From assembly GCF_028583425.1 (NCBI RefSeq), contig NC_072795.1:68214001-68278000 (forward strand): 64,000 nucleotides of DNA, written 5' to 3'. The translations under genes were made by a program, and so were the position numbers. Shown piece after piece: positions 11,586-22,563 of the stretch (position 1 is the stretch's first letter; each line of letters begins with the position of its first letter). This stretch comes from Eublepharis macularius (Eukaryota; Chordata; Lepidosauria; Squamata; Eublepharidae). The notes below the pieces were generated by a model, which was not told where the DNA came from, searched no databases, and worked only from the letters and a program-made list of their open reading frames with translations.

Positions 11586-13062
11586 CCTGTTATGATATTT
11601 GAATCAGAGATATTTTCTATGGTCCCTTCTTATTGCAACATGAAAGTATGCATCCTTAAGATCCAGCACTGCAAACCAATTACCATTGTTCAACAAGGGA
11701 AGTATAGCAGAAAGGGTTACCATTTTAAATTTGGGCACTTTAAGAAACCAATTAGAAACTCTGAGATCCAAAATGGGTAGCAGACCCCCATCTTTAAGTG
11801 CAAGGAAAAACCTTGAGAAAAATCCGTGGATTTTTACTAGAAGTTATTTAATTTCAGCCTCGAGTTCCTGCAAAGTAATGTTCACAGCCAAGGAAGGCGG
11901 GATGCAATCAGGTGTCGCCACAAACTCCAACCTGTAGCCATACTTAACAATGACTACGTTCCAAGAGTCAGCTGTTATTGACTCTGACTGAGAATAATAG
12001 GGGGACAGTCTCTCAGTGAAACATGGGTTCAGGTAGGGCGTGGCTGAAACCTGTCAGAACTGCTTTGAGGGCTCTTGACTATCCTTCCGCTGAGGTGGCT
12101 GTTGTGAAGGCTTCTGTTTATACTGCCCCATTCTCCTGGGCTGTTGAGACAACTGATAAGAGTGATGGAACTGGCCTTGTGGTTGCTGGTACTGCCTACA
12201 TGGCCTATCATACCACTGGTAGGTGTATTGGTGCCTAGGAAAGTAGCTGGGTTTGTATGCTGGTTCAGAATCAGGGAACACTCTCTGGGAGTTGTACCTT
12301 GGATCCAACCTAACAACTCCAGACACCAGAGTGGACTCGACATGGACTCGAATCCGTGTTCAGTCATCCAAAGACTGGAGTTGGTTCTTTAGATGGACTC
12401 CGATGTTCACAACCATTCCTGGCTCCGACTAGGCTTAGCGGGTGGGTCCAAGGACGGTCCTGGTTCCAGAAAAGTATGCAGAGCCGAAAACTTCAATGCG
12501 GTCAGATCCAACCTCAGAGTCAATCTTATTGAAGTCATGGATCCCACTCTGGAGCGCTGATCCGAAGTGGCTGCAGGCTTGTCGGCTTTCTTAGGAGAAA
12601 CAGCTGAATGCCCCTGGGAGCTCGATTTCTTTCCTGATGCCGAATCAGCTCCGAAAACTCTCCCACAAAGCAGCCGTCAGCCTTTGGGCTCTCTTATTTC
12701 TGGCCTTAGGGGTAAATTGTTGGTAGAAGGTACATGAACCAACTTTATGCTCCTCAACAAGACACAGAAGACAAAGATCATGCAGGTCAGTTCTGGTCAT
12801 TTTAGTATTGCACTGGGTACACTGTTTGAAAAGCGATTTCTCCGACATCTTTAAGAACTCACCACTACCATGCTCGGCTGACTCAGCTCGAGAATTGCAG
12901 TACAAGTCGCCAAAGTAGAATCAGAAGGCCAGTAACAAAGTTCAAAGTCCAGTCCAGAAATTAAATCACCGAAGTAATCTGTCAGAGAAAGATCCAAGAG
13001 AAGTAAAAACGAGCTCTGAAGCAAAGTTCCTCTATTCGCGGCGGCTGAGAGAACTGAGGGAG

Positions 13063-13213
13063 AGTGGGTTACTCCTCTAGGTCACATACCCGTTTTAGGT
13101 GGGAAAAATGGTTAATCTACATGACTGGGAAGAAGCAGCCCCCAATGGAGCTCTAAAGAAGATAAAAAAGTTTCTCCATCGGCAGGCCTGCGCATGCACA
13201 GTCCCAATGTGAG
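13063..13213 (-). repeat. DIRS copy 1, right inverted terminal repeat
   Basis: The complement of 8938-9090. It includes ggttaatctacatgac and caatggagctctaaagaag. Confidence 0.9.
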
Positions 13214-13239
13214 GGTGCACAGAACAAAGATGAACCTTT

Positions 13240-13937
13240 TGTTTCACTTAGACCTGGCAATCTTTATTACCATTGATACTGGTTATCTGGAAACACCATC
13301 CTTCTGTCCACCCTCCCACACACCAGCCCTGCAGCAGCAGACACCATCTTCAGGCCTTGCAGCGCAGCCTCTGGCAGTACCTCAGCTGCAGGAGCCTCTA
13401 CAGGCCACCAGGCCTCACTCACCCTTAGGCCAACAGCAGCCGACGCAGAGGCAGAATGCTGGGGAACAGCCTGCAGCCACTCAGCAAACTCACCCTTCTC
13501 CTGCAGTTGCCCAGACAGCTCCACCTCAGCCAGGCCCACAGGAGATTGCTAGCAGCACAAGCCAGGCAGGCTCAGTCCCCAAGCTGCCAAGGGAGCCACT
13601 GGGGAGGGCCCAGAAGCAGCAGGGGTGAGCCAGGCAGAGAGCAGACCAAATGCCCTGCCCTAGGCTGGGATGAAGTGGGTGGGGCCAGGAGACTGCAGAG
13701 TCTATCAGCACTCCTAGCAGATAGGCTGGGTGGAGATTGGGAGCAGAGCCAAGGAGATGGGGCAAGGGGAGTCCTTTAAATTCAGGTTCCTATGAAGGCC
13801 AAGGAGGATTTGCAGGGAGAGGCAGCTGGAGCGTGCTGTCACTCCCAGGGTAGGAGAAGGAACAAGGTGGTGCAACCCCCTTACTTGCCCATCTGAGGCT
13901 GCACGACACCCGCCTGGAGAGCTGGCAGGATGGCAGG
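13240..13937. repeat. Unclassified GC-rich block, invaded by Penelope copy 1
   Basis: A CAG/CCT-rich stretch much richer in GC than its surroundings, with a Gln/Pro-rich open frame (13194-13628) that looks compositional. It abuts the DIRS on the left. On the right the 15-mer ctatctggtgggggc recurs after the Penelope element at 21225-21239, so the block probably continues at 21240 and predates that insertion. I cannot name its family; a gag-like or leader fragment of a retroelement is possible. Confidence 0.4.
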
Positions 13938-13956
13938 CTATCTGGTGGGGGCCAAA

Positions 13957-14895
13957 CTCCAAAACAATGCATTCCGGACTAGAATAGATTTCTTTAAACT
14001 GTTTCGTATGATAAAATTAAAGAAGTTTTTTGGTACCACGGAGGGTCCTGCTAGGGAAAATTATGGCATTAAATCAAGAACAACTTTTACTCCCAACATT
14101 AATGATGGTCTTATTCAGACCTTTGAAAAGGTGGTCTTACGTGATGTAACTAAATTGGAACAGACAGAATGTAAGTCATGGCAGAATATAACAACGCAAG
14201 AACGGGCTGTGCTTAAAGGTTTACGTGAAGATAATTCTATTGTGATTAAACCAGCTGATAAGGGGGGAGGAATTGTTGTATTAAACGCCCTGGATTACGT
14301 AATGGAAGTTAGAAGACAGCTGGCGGACAGGGCATCCTACAAACCCATAGACCAAAATCCATTGAAAGAAATCTGTCGGGTGATTAGAATTGTTGTGGAT
14401 GAGGCTTTGGGCTCAAATGACATCTCACGACAACTTCATCAGAGCCTAATAAATACAGAGCCTCGCACACCAGTTTTCTACTGCTTGCCGAAAATACACA
14501 AAGGCATTTTTCCTCCCCCCGGCAGGCCAATCGTTTCAGGGACCAATTCGGTCCTGGAACCGTTGGCAAGGCTGTTGGACCATGTTTTACAACCTTTTGT
14601 GATTAATCTTCCTGCTTACATCAAGGACACGACCACCTTTATTAAGTTCATTGAAGAGTTACACATTCCTGCGGATGCCTACCTACTAACACTGGATGTA
14701 CAGTCACTATATACATCCATCCCACACCATGAGGCGAGGAGGGTAGTAGAGAATAGTTTAAGATTGAGAACATCTGACACCCCACCCACTCCTTTCCTGT
14801 TGGATTTATTGGACATCATATTAGAAAGGAATTATTTCCGTTTTCAAGAGCAATTTTACTATCAGGTTAAAGGAGTGGCGATGGGGTGCCACTGA
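13957..14895 (+). pseudogene. Penelope copy 1 reverse transcriptase part
   Basis: The frame includes VIKPADKGGGIVVLN, FYCLPKIHKG, GRPIVSGTNSVLEPLARLLD, LLTLDVQSLYTSIPH and YQVKGVAMG. These are the ordered fingers-palm motifs of Penelope-like reverse transcriptases, which are related to telomerase. The YADD-containing palm segment expected after MG is not present before the next open frame, so an internal segment is absent. Confidence 0.85.
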
Positions 14896-15734
14896 AACGT
14901 GCTATTCCCTACGGTCAGTTTTTACGCCTCAAACGTAATTCTTCTCAGGATGAAGAGTGTAGAAGGGAAGCCAAGAGGTTGAGTGATGCTTTTATCACTC
15001 GAGGCTACCCAAATAAGGTAGTCAGACAGGCTTTATGTAGAGCCAATGGAGTCACGCGAGAGTCACTTTTACAAACAGACAAGGAGAGAGGGGTCGAAGG
15101 AGCAGGGGTCACATGGGCTTTGGATCATTTGCAACATTCAAGAGGAATTGTTAGTGTGATCAGAAAGAATTGGCACCTTTTAAAGGAAATACCGGGGTGT
15201 GAGACCCCTTTAAAAGTAGGGTACAGACGCACGAGCAATTTGAGGGATATTCTTGTCCACTCCAATTATGGAGGAAATGAAAGACAGCGTGATTTACCTA
15301 GAGGACACTTTGCGTGCGGTCATTGTAGTGTTTGTGATTTGTGTGTACCCGTGTCTGCGATCATGCATCCAATCACCAAACGACCACTATACTCAAACGA
15401 TTATTCTACTTGCTCTTCTGTCAATGTCGTTTATATTATTAAGTGCACCTGTGACTTACTTTACGTAGGGAGCACTACTCGACCGGTTCGCACACGGATA
15501 CAGGAGCATTTGTCCAGAATTCGAACTAGAAATATGGCAGCTGCGCTAGTTGAACATTTTTGCACTTGCCATGCCGGAGAAAGGGAATTGGTCTACTCAG
15601 TGTTAGAGGTCAAGAAATCCAAACTTTGTAATAAGACGGATCTGTTGAGGACAGAAGCCCGTTGGATTTACAGAATGAACAGCTTATTCCCGGGCGGTCT
15701 TAACAGCGACATTAATTGGGCTGTTTTCCTTTAA
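14886..15734 (+). pseudogene. Penelope copy 1 linker and GIY-YIG endonuclease
   Basis: Starts in the region after the palm (RREAKRLSDAFITRGYP). It contains a Cys-rich finger (CGHCSVCDLC) and the GIY-YIG nuclease core VVYIIKCTCDLLYVGSTTRP...RIQEH, with E in the late TEARWIYRMNSL motif. The nuclease would nick target DNA to prime reverse transcription. Confidence 0.88.
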
Positions 15735-16286
15735 GGCGGAATGAAATGACCAGTGTCAATTAAAAATTACAGTATTTAAGCATGAGGCTTTCCAGCAGCG
15801 AGTACCCGCGCTGATATTATTTGCAGTCAGCTGTTATAACGGTCCTAAGAAAGATTTATGGCATTCCATTATGGTGTATGATATGTGAGTATATTTTTCA
15901 TAAATTTGGCTTGTAATACATTTAGGTGTATGGGGAAGTGGCTGTGTGATGTTTTTGTATTTTCAGTATATGACCTGGCCTTGTTGATAATTGGCTATGA
16001 AGAACAAGTGCCGAAACGAGCAGAGGTGATAGCTGGCAGGCTCGTTGCCAATCTCCTGGCCAGTCTTCTGGTTAAGAACATAAGAACATAAGCAAAGCCA
16101 TGTTGGATCAGGCCAGTGGCCCATCCAGTCCAACATTCTGTCACACACAGTGGCTAGAAATCCAGTGCCATCTAAAGGACTGTCAGTGAGGCCAGGACAC
16201 CAGAAGCCCTCCCACTGCCTTCCTTCCAGCACCAAGACAACAGAGCACCACCTCCCCACAAAGAGAATACCATCTATCTCCTGTGG

Positions 16287-18107
16287 CTAATAGCCACTGA
16301 TGGACCTCTGCTCCATATATTTGTCCAGTCCCCTCTTGAAGCTGGCAATGCTTGTAGCTGCCACCACCTCCTGTGGCAACGAATTCCATGTGTTTATCAC
16401 CCTTTGTGTAAAGTAGTATTTTCTTCTATCTGTTCTAACCCGACTGCTCAATAATTTCATAGAGTGCCCACGAGTTCTTGTATTGTGAGAAAGGGAGAAA
16501 AACACATCTTTCTCTACCTTCTCTAACCCGTGCATTATCTTGTAAACCTCTATCATGTCTCCCCTCAGTCGTCTTTTCTCCAGGCTAAAGAGCCCCAAGC
16601 GCCTCAATCTTTCCTCATAGGGAAAGTGTTCCAACCCTTTAATCATTTTAGTTGCCCTTCTCTGTACTTTTTCCAGTGCTATGATATCTTTTTTAAGGTG
16701 TGGCGACCAGAACTGTACACAGTACTCCAAATGAGGCCTCACCATCGATTTATACAGAGGCATTATGATACCGGCTGATTTGTTTTCAATCCCTTTCCTA
16801 ATAACCCCTAGCATAGCATTAGCTTTTTTTATGGCAGTCGCACACTGTGCTGACGTTTTTAGTGAGTTATCTATCATGACTCCAAGATCTCTCTCTTGGT
16901 CAGTCTCCGCCAGTTCAGACCCCATCAACTTGTATTTATATTTTGGATTTTTGGTTCCAATGTGCATTACTTTGCACTTGGCTACATTGAACCTCATTTG
17001 CCACATGGATGCCCACTCTTCTAGCCTCGACAGATCCCTTTGGAGTGCCTCACAATCCTCTCTGGCTTTCACCACCCTGAACAATTTCGTGTCATCTGCA
17101 AATTTAGCCACTTCACTGCTTAATCCCAATTCCAAATCATTAATAAACAAGTTAAAAAGCATTGGACCCAATACCGACCCCTGTGGCACCCCACTGCTCA
17201 CCACCCTCCACTGTGAGAAGTGCCCGTTTATACTCACTCTCTGTTTCCTATTAATTAGCCAGTTTTCGATCCACAAGAGGACTTGGCCCTTTATCCCATA
17301 GCTACTGAGCTTACTTAGGAGCCTTTGATGAGGAACTTTGTCAAAAGCTTTCTGGAAGTCAAGATAAACAATATCTATCGGGTCTCCCTTGTCCACTTGT
17401 TTGTTCACTCCCTCAAAGAACTCTAACAGATTGGTGAGACAAGATCTTCCCTTACAGAACCCATGCTGAGTTTTCCTCATCAGCTTTTGGTCATCAATGT
17501 GCCCACTAATTTTATTTTTGATAATAGTTTCCACCAACTTACCCGGTATTGACGTCAGGCTGACTGGCCTGTAATTTCCCGGATCTCCCCTGGAACCTTT
17601 TTTAAAGATGGGGACAACATTAGCTACCTTCCAGTCCTCAGGAACAGATGCAGAGTTTAATGACAGATTACATATTTTTGTGAGGAGATCTACAAGTTCA
17701 CACTTGAGTTCTTTCAGAACTCTTGGATGTATGCCATCTGGGCCCGGTGATTTATCAGTTTTTAAATTATCTAGCAGTCGCATAACCTCCTCTCTCGTCA
17801 CCTCAATGTGACTCAGGTCTTTCAAAACCCCTCCCAAAGTCAGTGCTTCCGGAGTGGGCATGCACTTCTTATCTTCCACAGTGAAGACAGAAGCAAAGAA
17901 CGCATTCAGCTTCTCGGCCATTTCCCTATCACCCTTTAGTAATCCTTTTACGCCTTGGTCATCCAAGGGCCCCACTGCCTCCCTAGCTGGTTTCCTACTT
18001 CTAATATATTTAAAGAATTGTTTATTGTTTTTCTTTATGTTCTTTGCAATATGCTCCTCATATTCCCTTTTTGCCTGTCTGATCACAGACTTGCACTTTT
18101 TTGCCAC
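16287..18107 (-). CDS. CR1 ORF2, reverse transcriptase part
   Basis: 606 codons. Key motifs are TDKSPGPDGIHPRVLKEL, ANVVPIFKKGSRGDPGNYRP, IVYLDFQKAFDKVPH, SSGVPQGSVLGPMLF and the catalytic KFADDTKLF, followed by a thumb and a C-terminal region ending RSISGY. This makes cDNA by target-primed reverse transcription. It joins the endonuclease part by a one-base shift at a run of A; the upstream frame reads LWQK then leaves frame. Full ORF2 would be about 980 residues, normal for CR1. Confidence 0.95.
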   Translation of the reverse strand: MAKKCKSVIRQAKREYEEHIAKNIKKNNKQFFKYIRSRKPAREAVGPLDDQGVKGLLKGDREMAEKLNAFFASVFTVEDKKCMPTPEALTLGGVLKDLSHIEVTREEVMRLLDNLKTDKSPGPDGIHPRVLKELKCELVDLLTKICNLSLNSASVPEDWKVANVVPIFKKGSRGDPGNYRPVSLTSIPGKLVETIIKNKISGHIDDQKLMRKTQHGFCKGRSCLTNLLEFFEGVNKQVDKGDPIDIVYLDFQKAFDKVPHQRLLSKLSSYGIKGQVLLWIENWLINRKQRVSINGHFSQWRVVSSGVPQGSVLGPMLFNLFINDLELGLSSEVAKFADDTKLFRVVKAREDCEALQRDLSRLEEWASMWQMRFNVAKCKVMHIGTKNPKYKYKLMGSELAETDQERDLGVMIDNSLKTSAQCATAIKKANAMLGVIRKGIENKSAGIIMPLYKSMVRPHLEYCVQFWSPHLKKDIIALEKVQRRATKMIKGLEHFPYEERLRRLGLFSLEKRRLRGDMIEVYKIMHGLEKVEKDVFFSLSHNTRTRGHSMKLLSSRVRTDRRKYYFTQRVINTWNSLPQEVVAATSIASFKRGLDKYMEQRSISGY

Positions 18108-19234
18108 AGCTTATGCTCCTTTTTATCAACCTCAATCCGACTAGTTTTCCACTGTCTAAAAGAATCCTTTTTACCTTTTACAGCTTCTATTACATTGCTT
18201 GTTAACCATGCTGGCCTTTTCCTAAACCTATTTGTGCCTTTCCTAACCAGCGGTATATATTTAATTTGAGCTTCCAGGATTGTAGTTTTAAATAGTCTCC
18301 AAGATTCCCCAAGTGTTTTGACCTTTTTTACTTTCCCTTTCAGTTTCTTCTTCACGTACCCCCTCATCTCAGAAAAGTTACCCCTTTTGAAGTTAAACAT
18401 GGCTGTGTTGGTCTTATTAGGCAATTTCCTATTTATACATATGTTGTACTCAATAACATTATGGTCACTGTTCCCAAGTGGTGCAATCACATTTACATCT
18501 CTCACCAGGTCTTCAGCATTACTGAGGACCAAATCCAGGATCACCTCTCCCCTAGTAGGTTCTGTAACCATCTGTTCCATAGCACAGTCATTGAGACAGT
18601 CTAGAAACTCACTTTCTCTCCCCCGATTTGAACACCCATTGGCCCAGTCAATGTGTGGGTAGTTAAAATCACCCATTACAACACAGTTTTTTTGTTTAGC
18701 AGCAATCTTTAATCCTGTCATCATTTTATAATCCTCCTCTATTTTCTGATCTGGAGGGCGATAACAAACTCCCACAGTTAAGTTTCCATTTGGGCCCGTA
18801 ATTTCAACCCATAGCATTTCGAGAAGCGAATCTTATTCAGTTACCTTCTCAATCTTACTGGAATGTATACCTTCTCTGACATATAGAGCCACCCCACCAC
18901 CAACCCTTCCCTCCCTATCCTTCCGATATAATTTATATCCAGGAATCACCGTGTCCCACTGATTTTCCTCATCCCACCAAGTTTCTGATATGCCCACAAT
19001 GTCTATGGATTCGCCCAACACTAAACATTCCAGCTCCCCAATTTTACCTTGGACACTTCTAGCATTTGTATATAAACACCTGTAACTTCCCCGGCACACT
19101 TTGCCTCGAGACGTAGTTAGGTCATCTGCACTGTTTGTCTCCCTCTCAGTTGACAACTCTAATCTATCTCCCTGTAGAAGTGTTATACCTAGCCCTTCAT
19201 CTCTCTGAGATGAACCATCCTGAACCAGAGACAC
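18083..19234 (-). CDS. CR1 ORF2, apurinic-type endonuclease part
   Basis: Residues CLYTNARSVQGKIGELE and VGISETWWDE form the N-terminal catalytic block, VGVCYRPPD and CVVMGDFNYPHIDW the central one, and LGNSDHNVIEY the SDH catalytic motif. One in-frame TAA at about 18833-18835 splits it into two open stretches in the same register. The nuclease nicks target DNA. Confidence 0.93.
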
Positions 19235-19263
19235 TTTATCTCTTGTCGGCTTTCCCCTAGCAT

Positions 19264-20172
19264 TTAGTTTAAAAACTGCTCTGCCACCTTTTTGATTTTA
19301 AGTGCCAGCAGCTGGGTTCCTTCTCGGGACAAGTGGAGACCGTCTCTCTTGTACAGCTCCCGCTTGTCCCAAAAAGAATCCCAGTGCCTAACAAACTTGA
19401 ACCCTTCCTCCCTACACCATCGTCTCATCCACGCATTGAGACTCCTGATCTGCGTTTGTCTCTCTGGCCCTGCGCGTGGAACAGGTAGCACTTCTGAGAA
19501 GGCTACCTTGGAGGTCCTGGCCTTGAGTCTCCTGCCTAACAGCCTAAATTTTTGTTCCAAGACCTCACGACTGCATTTCCCAACATCGTTGGTTCCAACA
19601 TGGACCACGACCGCTGACTCCTCCCCAGCACTATCTACCAGCCTATCTATAACACGCGTAATGTCCGCTACCTTCGCACCAGGCAGGCAAGTCACCATAC
19701 GGTCAGAACGCGGTTGTGCCACCCAGCTATCTACTTGTCTAAGGATCGAATCACCAACTACCAAGAGCCTCCCTCCCGCCCCACCCAGGGATGGTTCCTT
19801 GATGCGAAAGGAAACCTGCTCACCAACTGAAGAAGAGGTCCCTTCTGAGGGCATGTTCCCCTTATCCTCAGTACGGTGCCCTGATTCCACAAGATCCTCA
19901 TTCTCCTTGACAACAAGAACGCTGCCATTTTTAGAGTGGGACACATCTATCCTGTCCCTGAGAATCTTGTCCTCGTGCCTATCTAACTGTCTCCGCTTCT
20001 CCAGGTCAGCCACCTTGGCCTCAAGGGTACGTACTCGTTCCCTGAGAACCAGGAGCTCCTTGCAGCGAGCACACATCCAGGACTTCTGACCAGAAGGCAG
20101 ATAGTCATACATGTGACACTCAGTGCAATACACTGGAAAGCCCCCAACCCCCTGCTGGCATTCTGACTTCAT
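19264..20172 (-). CDS. CR1 ORF1, zinc finger plus esterase
   Basis: 302 codons, uninterrupted. It has an N-terminal Cys finger (CTECHMYDY...WMCARC), then a leucine-rich coiled coil (LRERVRTLEAKVADLEK), then an SGNH-type esterase domain with GDSILRQV, the HVGTNDVGK block and DGLHLS as Ser, Asn and Asp/His motifs. CR1 ORF1 proteins bind RNA, and the esterase may help membrane association. It lies 29 bases upstream of ORF2. Confidence 0.92.
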   Translation of the reverse strand: MKSECQQGVGGFPVYCTECHMYDYLPSGQKSWMCARCKELLVLRERVRTLEAKVADLEKRRQLDRHEDKILRDRIDVSHSKNGSVLVVKENEDLVESGHRTEDKGNMPSEGTSSSVGEQVSFRIKEPSLGGAGGRLLVVGDSILRQVDSWVAQPRSDRMVTCLPGAKVADITRVIDRLVDSAGEESAVVVHVGTNDVGKCSREVLEQKFRLLGRRLKARTSKVAFSEVLPVPRAGPERQTQIRSLNAWMRRWCREEGFKFVRHWDSFWDKRELYKRDGLHLSREGTQLLALKIKKVAEQFLN

Positions 20173-20289
20173 TATTCTGTTTTAGGAATAACACACTAAG
20201 AGGAAAGAAAACGGCTATGATCCCCCGGCTAAGAGCCACAGGCCAAGAGCCCTTTAGCTCTCGCCCTTCGGCTCGCGCCAAGGGCTTGC

Positions 20290-20572
20290 GCCCCTGCCCA
20301 GCAGTTCCCTTTTCAATGCAAAAGGTCACTTCCTGCTAAGCACAGGAGGTGAGCACAAAGGGGGTGTGTGGCTTGTACTCCAGCAACCCCCAGCAGCCTT
20401 ACAAACACACTCACCCTCAAACACAATCAAGCCCAAACACACTCAGCCTCAAAACTACACTCAAATCAACACAAAACTACACACAAAAAGCCCCAAAGCT
20501 AGAGAGGACCACCCTTAGCTTCTCAGCTTAACCCACCACAGCCAAGAAAGGCAAAAAGCCCTTACCTCCTCT
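20290..20572 (-). promoter_or_regulatory. CR1 5' tandem unit 1 (ORF-proximal)
   Basis: Nearly identical to 20623-20904 with a spacing of ~333 bp. Both contain ttttcaatgcaaaaggtcac and end cttacctcctct. Tandem 5' units act as promoters in several LINE families, but no such activity can be seen here. Confidence 0.75.
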
Positions 20573-20622
20573 AGCAGCTGCAGACCATGTGCTCCTGAGC
20601 CCAGGTGACTCTGCTCTGCCCT

Positions 20623-20904
20623 GCCCCTGCCCAGCAGTTGCCTTTTCAATGCAAAAGGTCACTTCCTGCTAAGCACAGGAGGTGAGCACAAAGGGGTGTG
20701 TGGCTTGTACTCCAGCAACCCCCAGCAGCCTTGCAAACACACTCACCCTCAAACACAATCAAGCCCAAACACACTCAGCCTCAAAACTACACTCAAATCA
20801 ACACAAAACTACACACAAAAAGCCCCAAAGCTAGAGAGGACCACCCTTAGCTTCTCAGCTTAACCCACCACAGCCAAGAAAGGCAAAAAGCCCTTACCTC
20901 CTCT
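20623..20904 (-). promoter_or_regulatory. CR1 5' tandem unit 2 (distal)
   Basis: The second copy of the 5' unit. Its outer edge meets the target duplication tctggtt, so the element starts within this unit. Confidence 0.75.
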
Positions 20905-21239
20905 GGTTGCACATTCAGGCCACAATTTGGACTGTAAAATGAGTTCGGATTGAACTTGGGATTTATTGAAGGTTTGCCCACCAGGATCGGACTTTATATT
21001 GTGACAGAACGAATGGACGATTACTGTGACGATTGATGAGATTGTATATATATATATTTAATGTCATTCACTGTATGAGATGAGATTGTTTTGATATATT
21101 TATTGTCATTCACTGTAATTCATTGTATATACATCTTTGATTGCACTTATATAGAACTGTATGTAAATTCTACACCGCGTAGTGTTCTTTTTGGGGTTCT
21201 GAGGCTTATGCCTCTGGTCGTTGCCTATCTGGTGGGGGC

Positions 21240-22400
21240 ACCAGTGAGGGAAGAGCCTCACACTGGTATCCTTCTGGATCTCTTCTTACATGGTAGAGGT
21301 ATTGTGCTCTGATTTGTTCATTCCTGGTGGGCATATTCGACTGTGGTGCTGGAGGACTTGGCTTTACACCACAGTCTCTTAGCTACGGGATTCTATAGAA
21401 AAAGGCTAAAAGAGACTGGAGATTTAGAGTGAGATGACATTAATATGTGAAAGATCCTCCAACTCTGCTTCTCCTTTTCACCCAGTTATGTGATGTGAGC
21501 TTCAGATTCAATCGTGGGTACAATGGAGTGCAGAAGGCTTTTGCTGCAATGCAATCTTATTCATGTTTATTCCAAAGTACGTTTAATTGAGTTTAACGGT
21601 ATTTATTCCCTAAGAAGAGGATTTAGGATCACAGCAAAAATAATGCATCTGTGAAAACAACAAAATATATCCACCCCAGCAATCTAACTGATGCATTAGA
21701 AGCTCTGAAAACACCTTACATCATGACATCTCTGAACTGAAGCAGCCCCTGTGGGACTTTTATCCCACAGAGTGACAAAGTTACTTATTCATTTTGTATT
21801 ATTATTGACGAGGCTGGTTTTGTACAAATGAAAACTTCATTAATAAATCTGTCTTTTCCATGTGTTGCTTTCGCTCATTTATACCATTCTTGAGGAATAT
21901 CCAGTCATATCTTAGGCTGATGCTTTGCAATAAGTAGTTCAGATGACTTGCTTTTCTTAGGGATTTTTTTTTAAAAATAAGGCATTTTCTTATTTCACAA
22001 TAAATCTATACAGGAAAAATGCCACCTATGCCTTGCAATATTACCCCCAACTATAAAATCGTAATAATTAGCCAAGTAAAGATTAAGGTAAAAAGAAAAA
22101 AAAGTGGCAAAATTACATTACTGAGTCATTCTGCAGATGTTTAAAGATTTATACCTCTGCAGCATCTCACTGGCTGCCTTTGTAAAAGGAAGCCATAGTA
22201 ATACAGGGTTGAGTACTCCAAAGATGCAAAGAAGTCAAAGCTTTTCTGCATATACAATCACACCATAAATGTTCATCATAGAAAGCAAGGAGATCTATTT
22301 CTTATCTTTGTCCAGCAATCCTTTCACATCTTCATAATATGATTGAACTTTTTTTCAGAAATATGCTCCTCAAATAATAATAATATTTTTTTTGCTTGTC
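21240..22400. other. Intergenic
   Basis: Begins with accagtgagggaagagcctc, probably the continuation of the GC-rich block at 13.2-13.9 kb, then turns AT-rich. No gene is seen. Confidence 0.35.
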
Positions 22401-22563
22401 TCACTATCAACTTATATTGTTATGCTAGAGTTTGTGCTCCTTTTAATTATCCTTATTTGGGCATGACTTCCAGCTTTTTTAAGGGAATCATCTTCACTGT
22501 TAAATGTTATATAATATTCAAATTCAACACAAATGAAACATGTTCAAAATTACATTCTTTGTT

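Larger units (their letters stand above)
8906..13234 (-). mobile_element. DIRS-type tyrosine-recombinase retrotransposon, copy 1
   Basis: A fossil DIRS element read on the minus strand. Inverted terminal repeats of ~150 bp lie at 8938-9090 and 13063-13213. An internal complementary region at 9171-9259 carries complements of both outer ends, which is diagnostic of DIRS. Recognisable parts are a gag-like region with a CxxC zinc-knuckle-like motif (about 12.0-12.9 kb), reverse transcriptase with a YFDD catalytic box, RNase H, and a tyrosine recombinase. The coding region is broken in several places and cannot be active. The ends are well preserved, suggesting moderate age. Confidence 0.88.
16074..20901 (-). 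mobile_element. Nearly full-length CR1 LINE
   Basis: Inserted in the Penelope tail, with tctggtt duplicated at 16067-16073 and 20902-20908. The 3' end is the classic CR1 terminus (minus strand: ttggactggatgggccactg, then ttatgttcttatg repeats). It has two ORFs. ORF1 is intact. ORF2 carries one in-frame stop near 18833 and one frameshift in an A-run near 18090-18107, so it is young but dead as read. The 5' end has two ~333-bp tandem units. Confidence 0.95.
13953..21224 (+). mobile_element. Penelope-like element copy 1, split by CR1
   Basis: The 15-mer ctatctggtgggggc flanks it at 13938-13952 and 21225-21239 as a likely target duplication. The coding part (13957-15734) holds a Penelope-type reverse transcriptase followed by a GIY-YIG endonuclease. 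The 3' tail (15735-16073 and 20909-21224) is AT-rich. Near 15998 it carries tatgaagaacaagtgccgaa, a weak hammerhead-like string. A full-size CR1 LINE sits in the tail. The element is broken, with material missing between the two open frames. Confidence 0.82.

Noticed and set aside
12029-12392. Overlapping frames on both strands near 12.0-12.4 kb as possible host genes
   Set aside because: They lie in the gag-like part of the fossil DIRS element between its inverted ends.
13194-13628. Gln/Pro-rich 144-codon frame taken first as a host transcription-factor fragment
   Set aside because: It starts inside the DIRS right repeat and is driven by CAG/CCT composition. There are no splice sites or known domain.
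16765-17301. 178-codon plus-strand open frame
   Set aside because: It is antisense to the CR1 reverse transcriptase, with no independent motif.
19292-20089. 265-codon plus-strand open frame
   Set aside because: It is the antisense shadow of CR1 ORF1.
20290-20904. Direct repeats considered as a satellite or CRISPR-like array
   Set aside because: There are only two long units, sitting at the 5' end of CR1 and part of that element.
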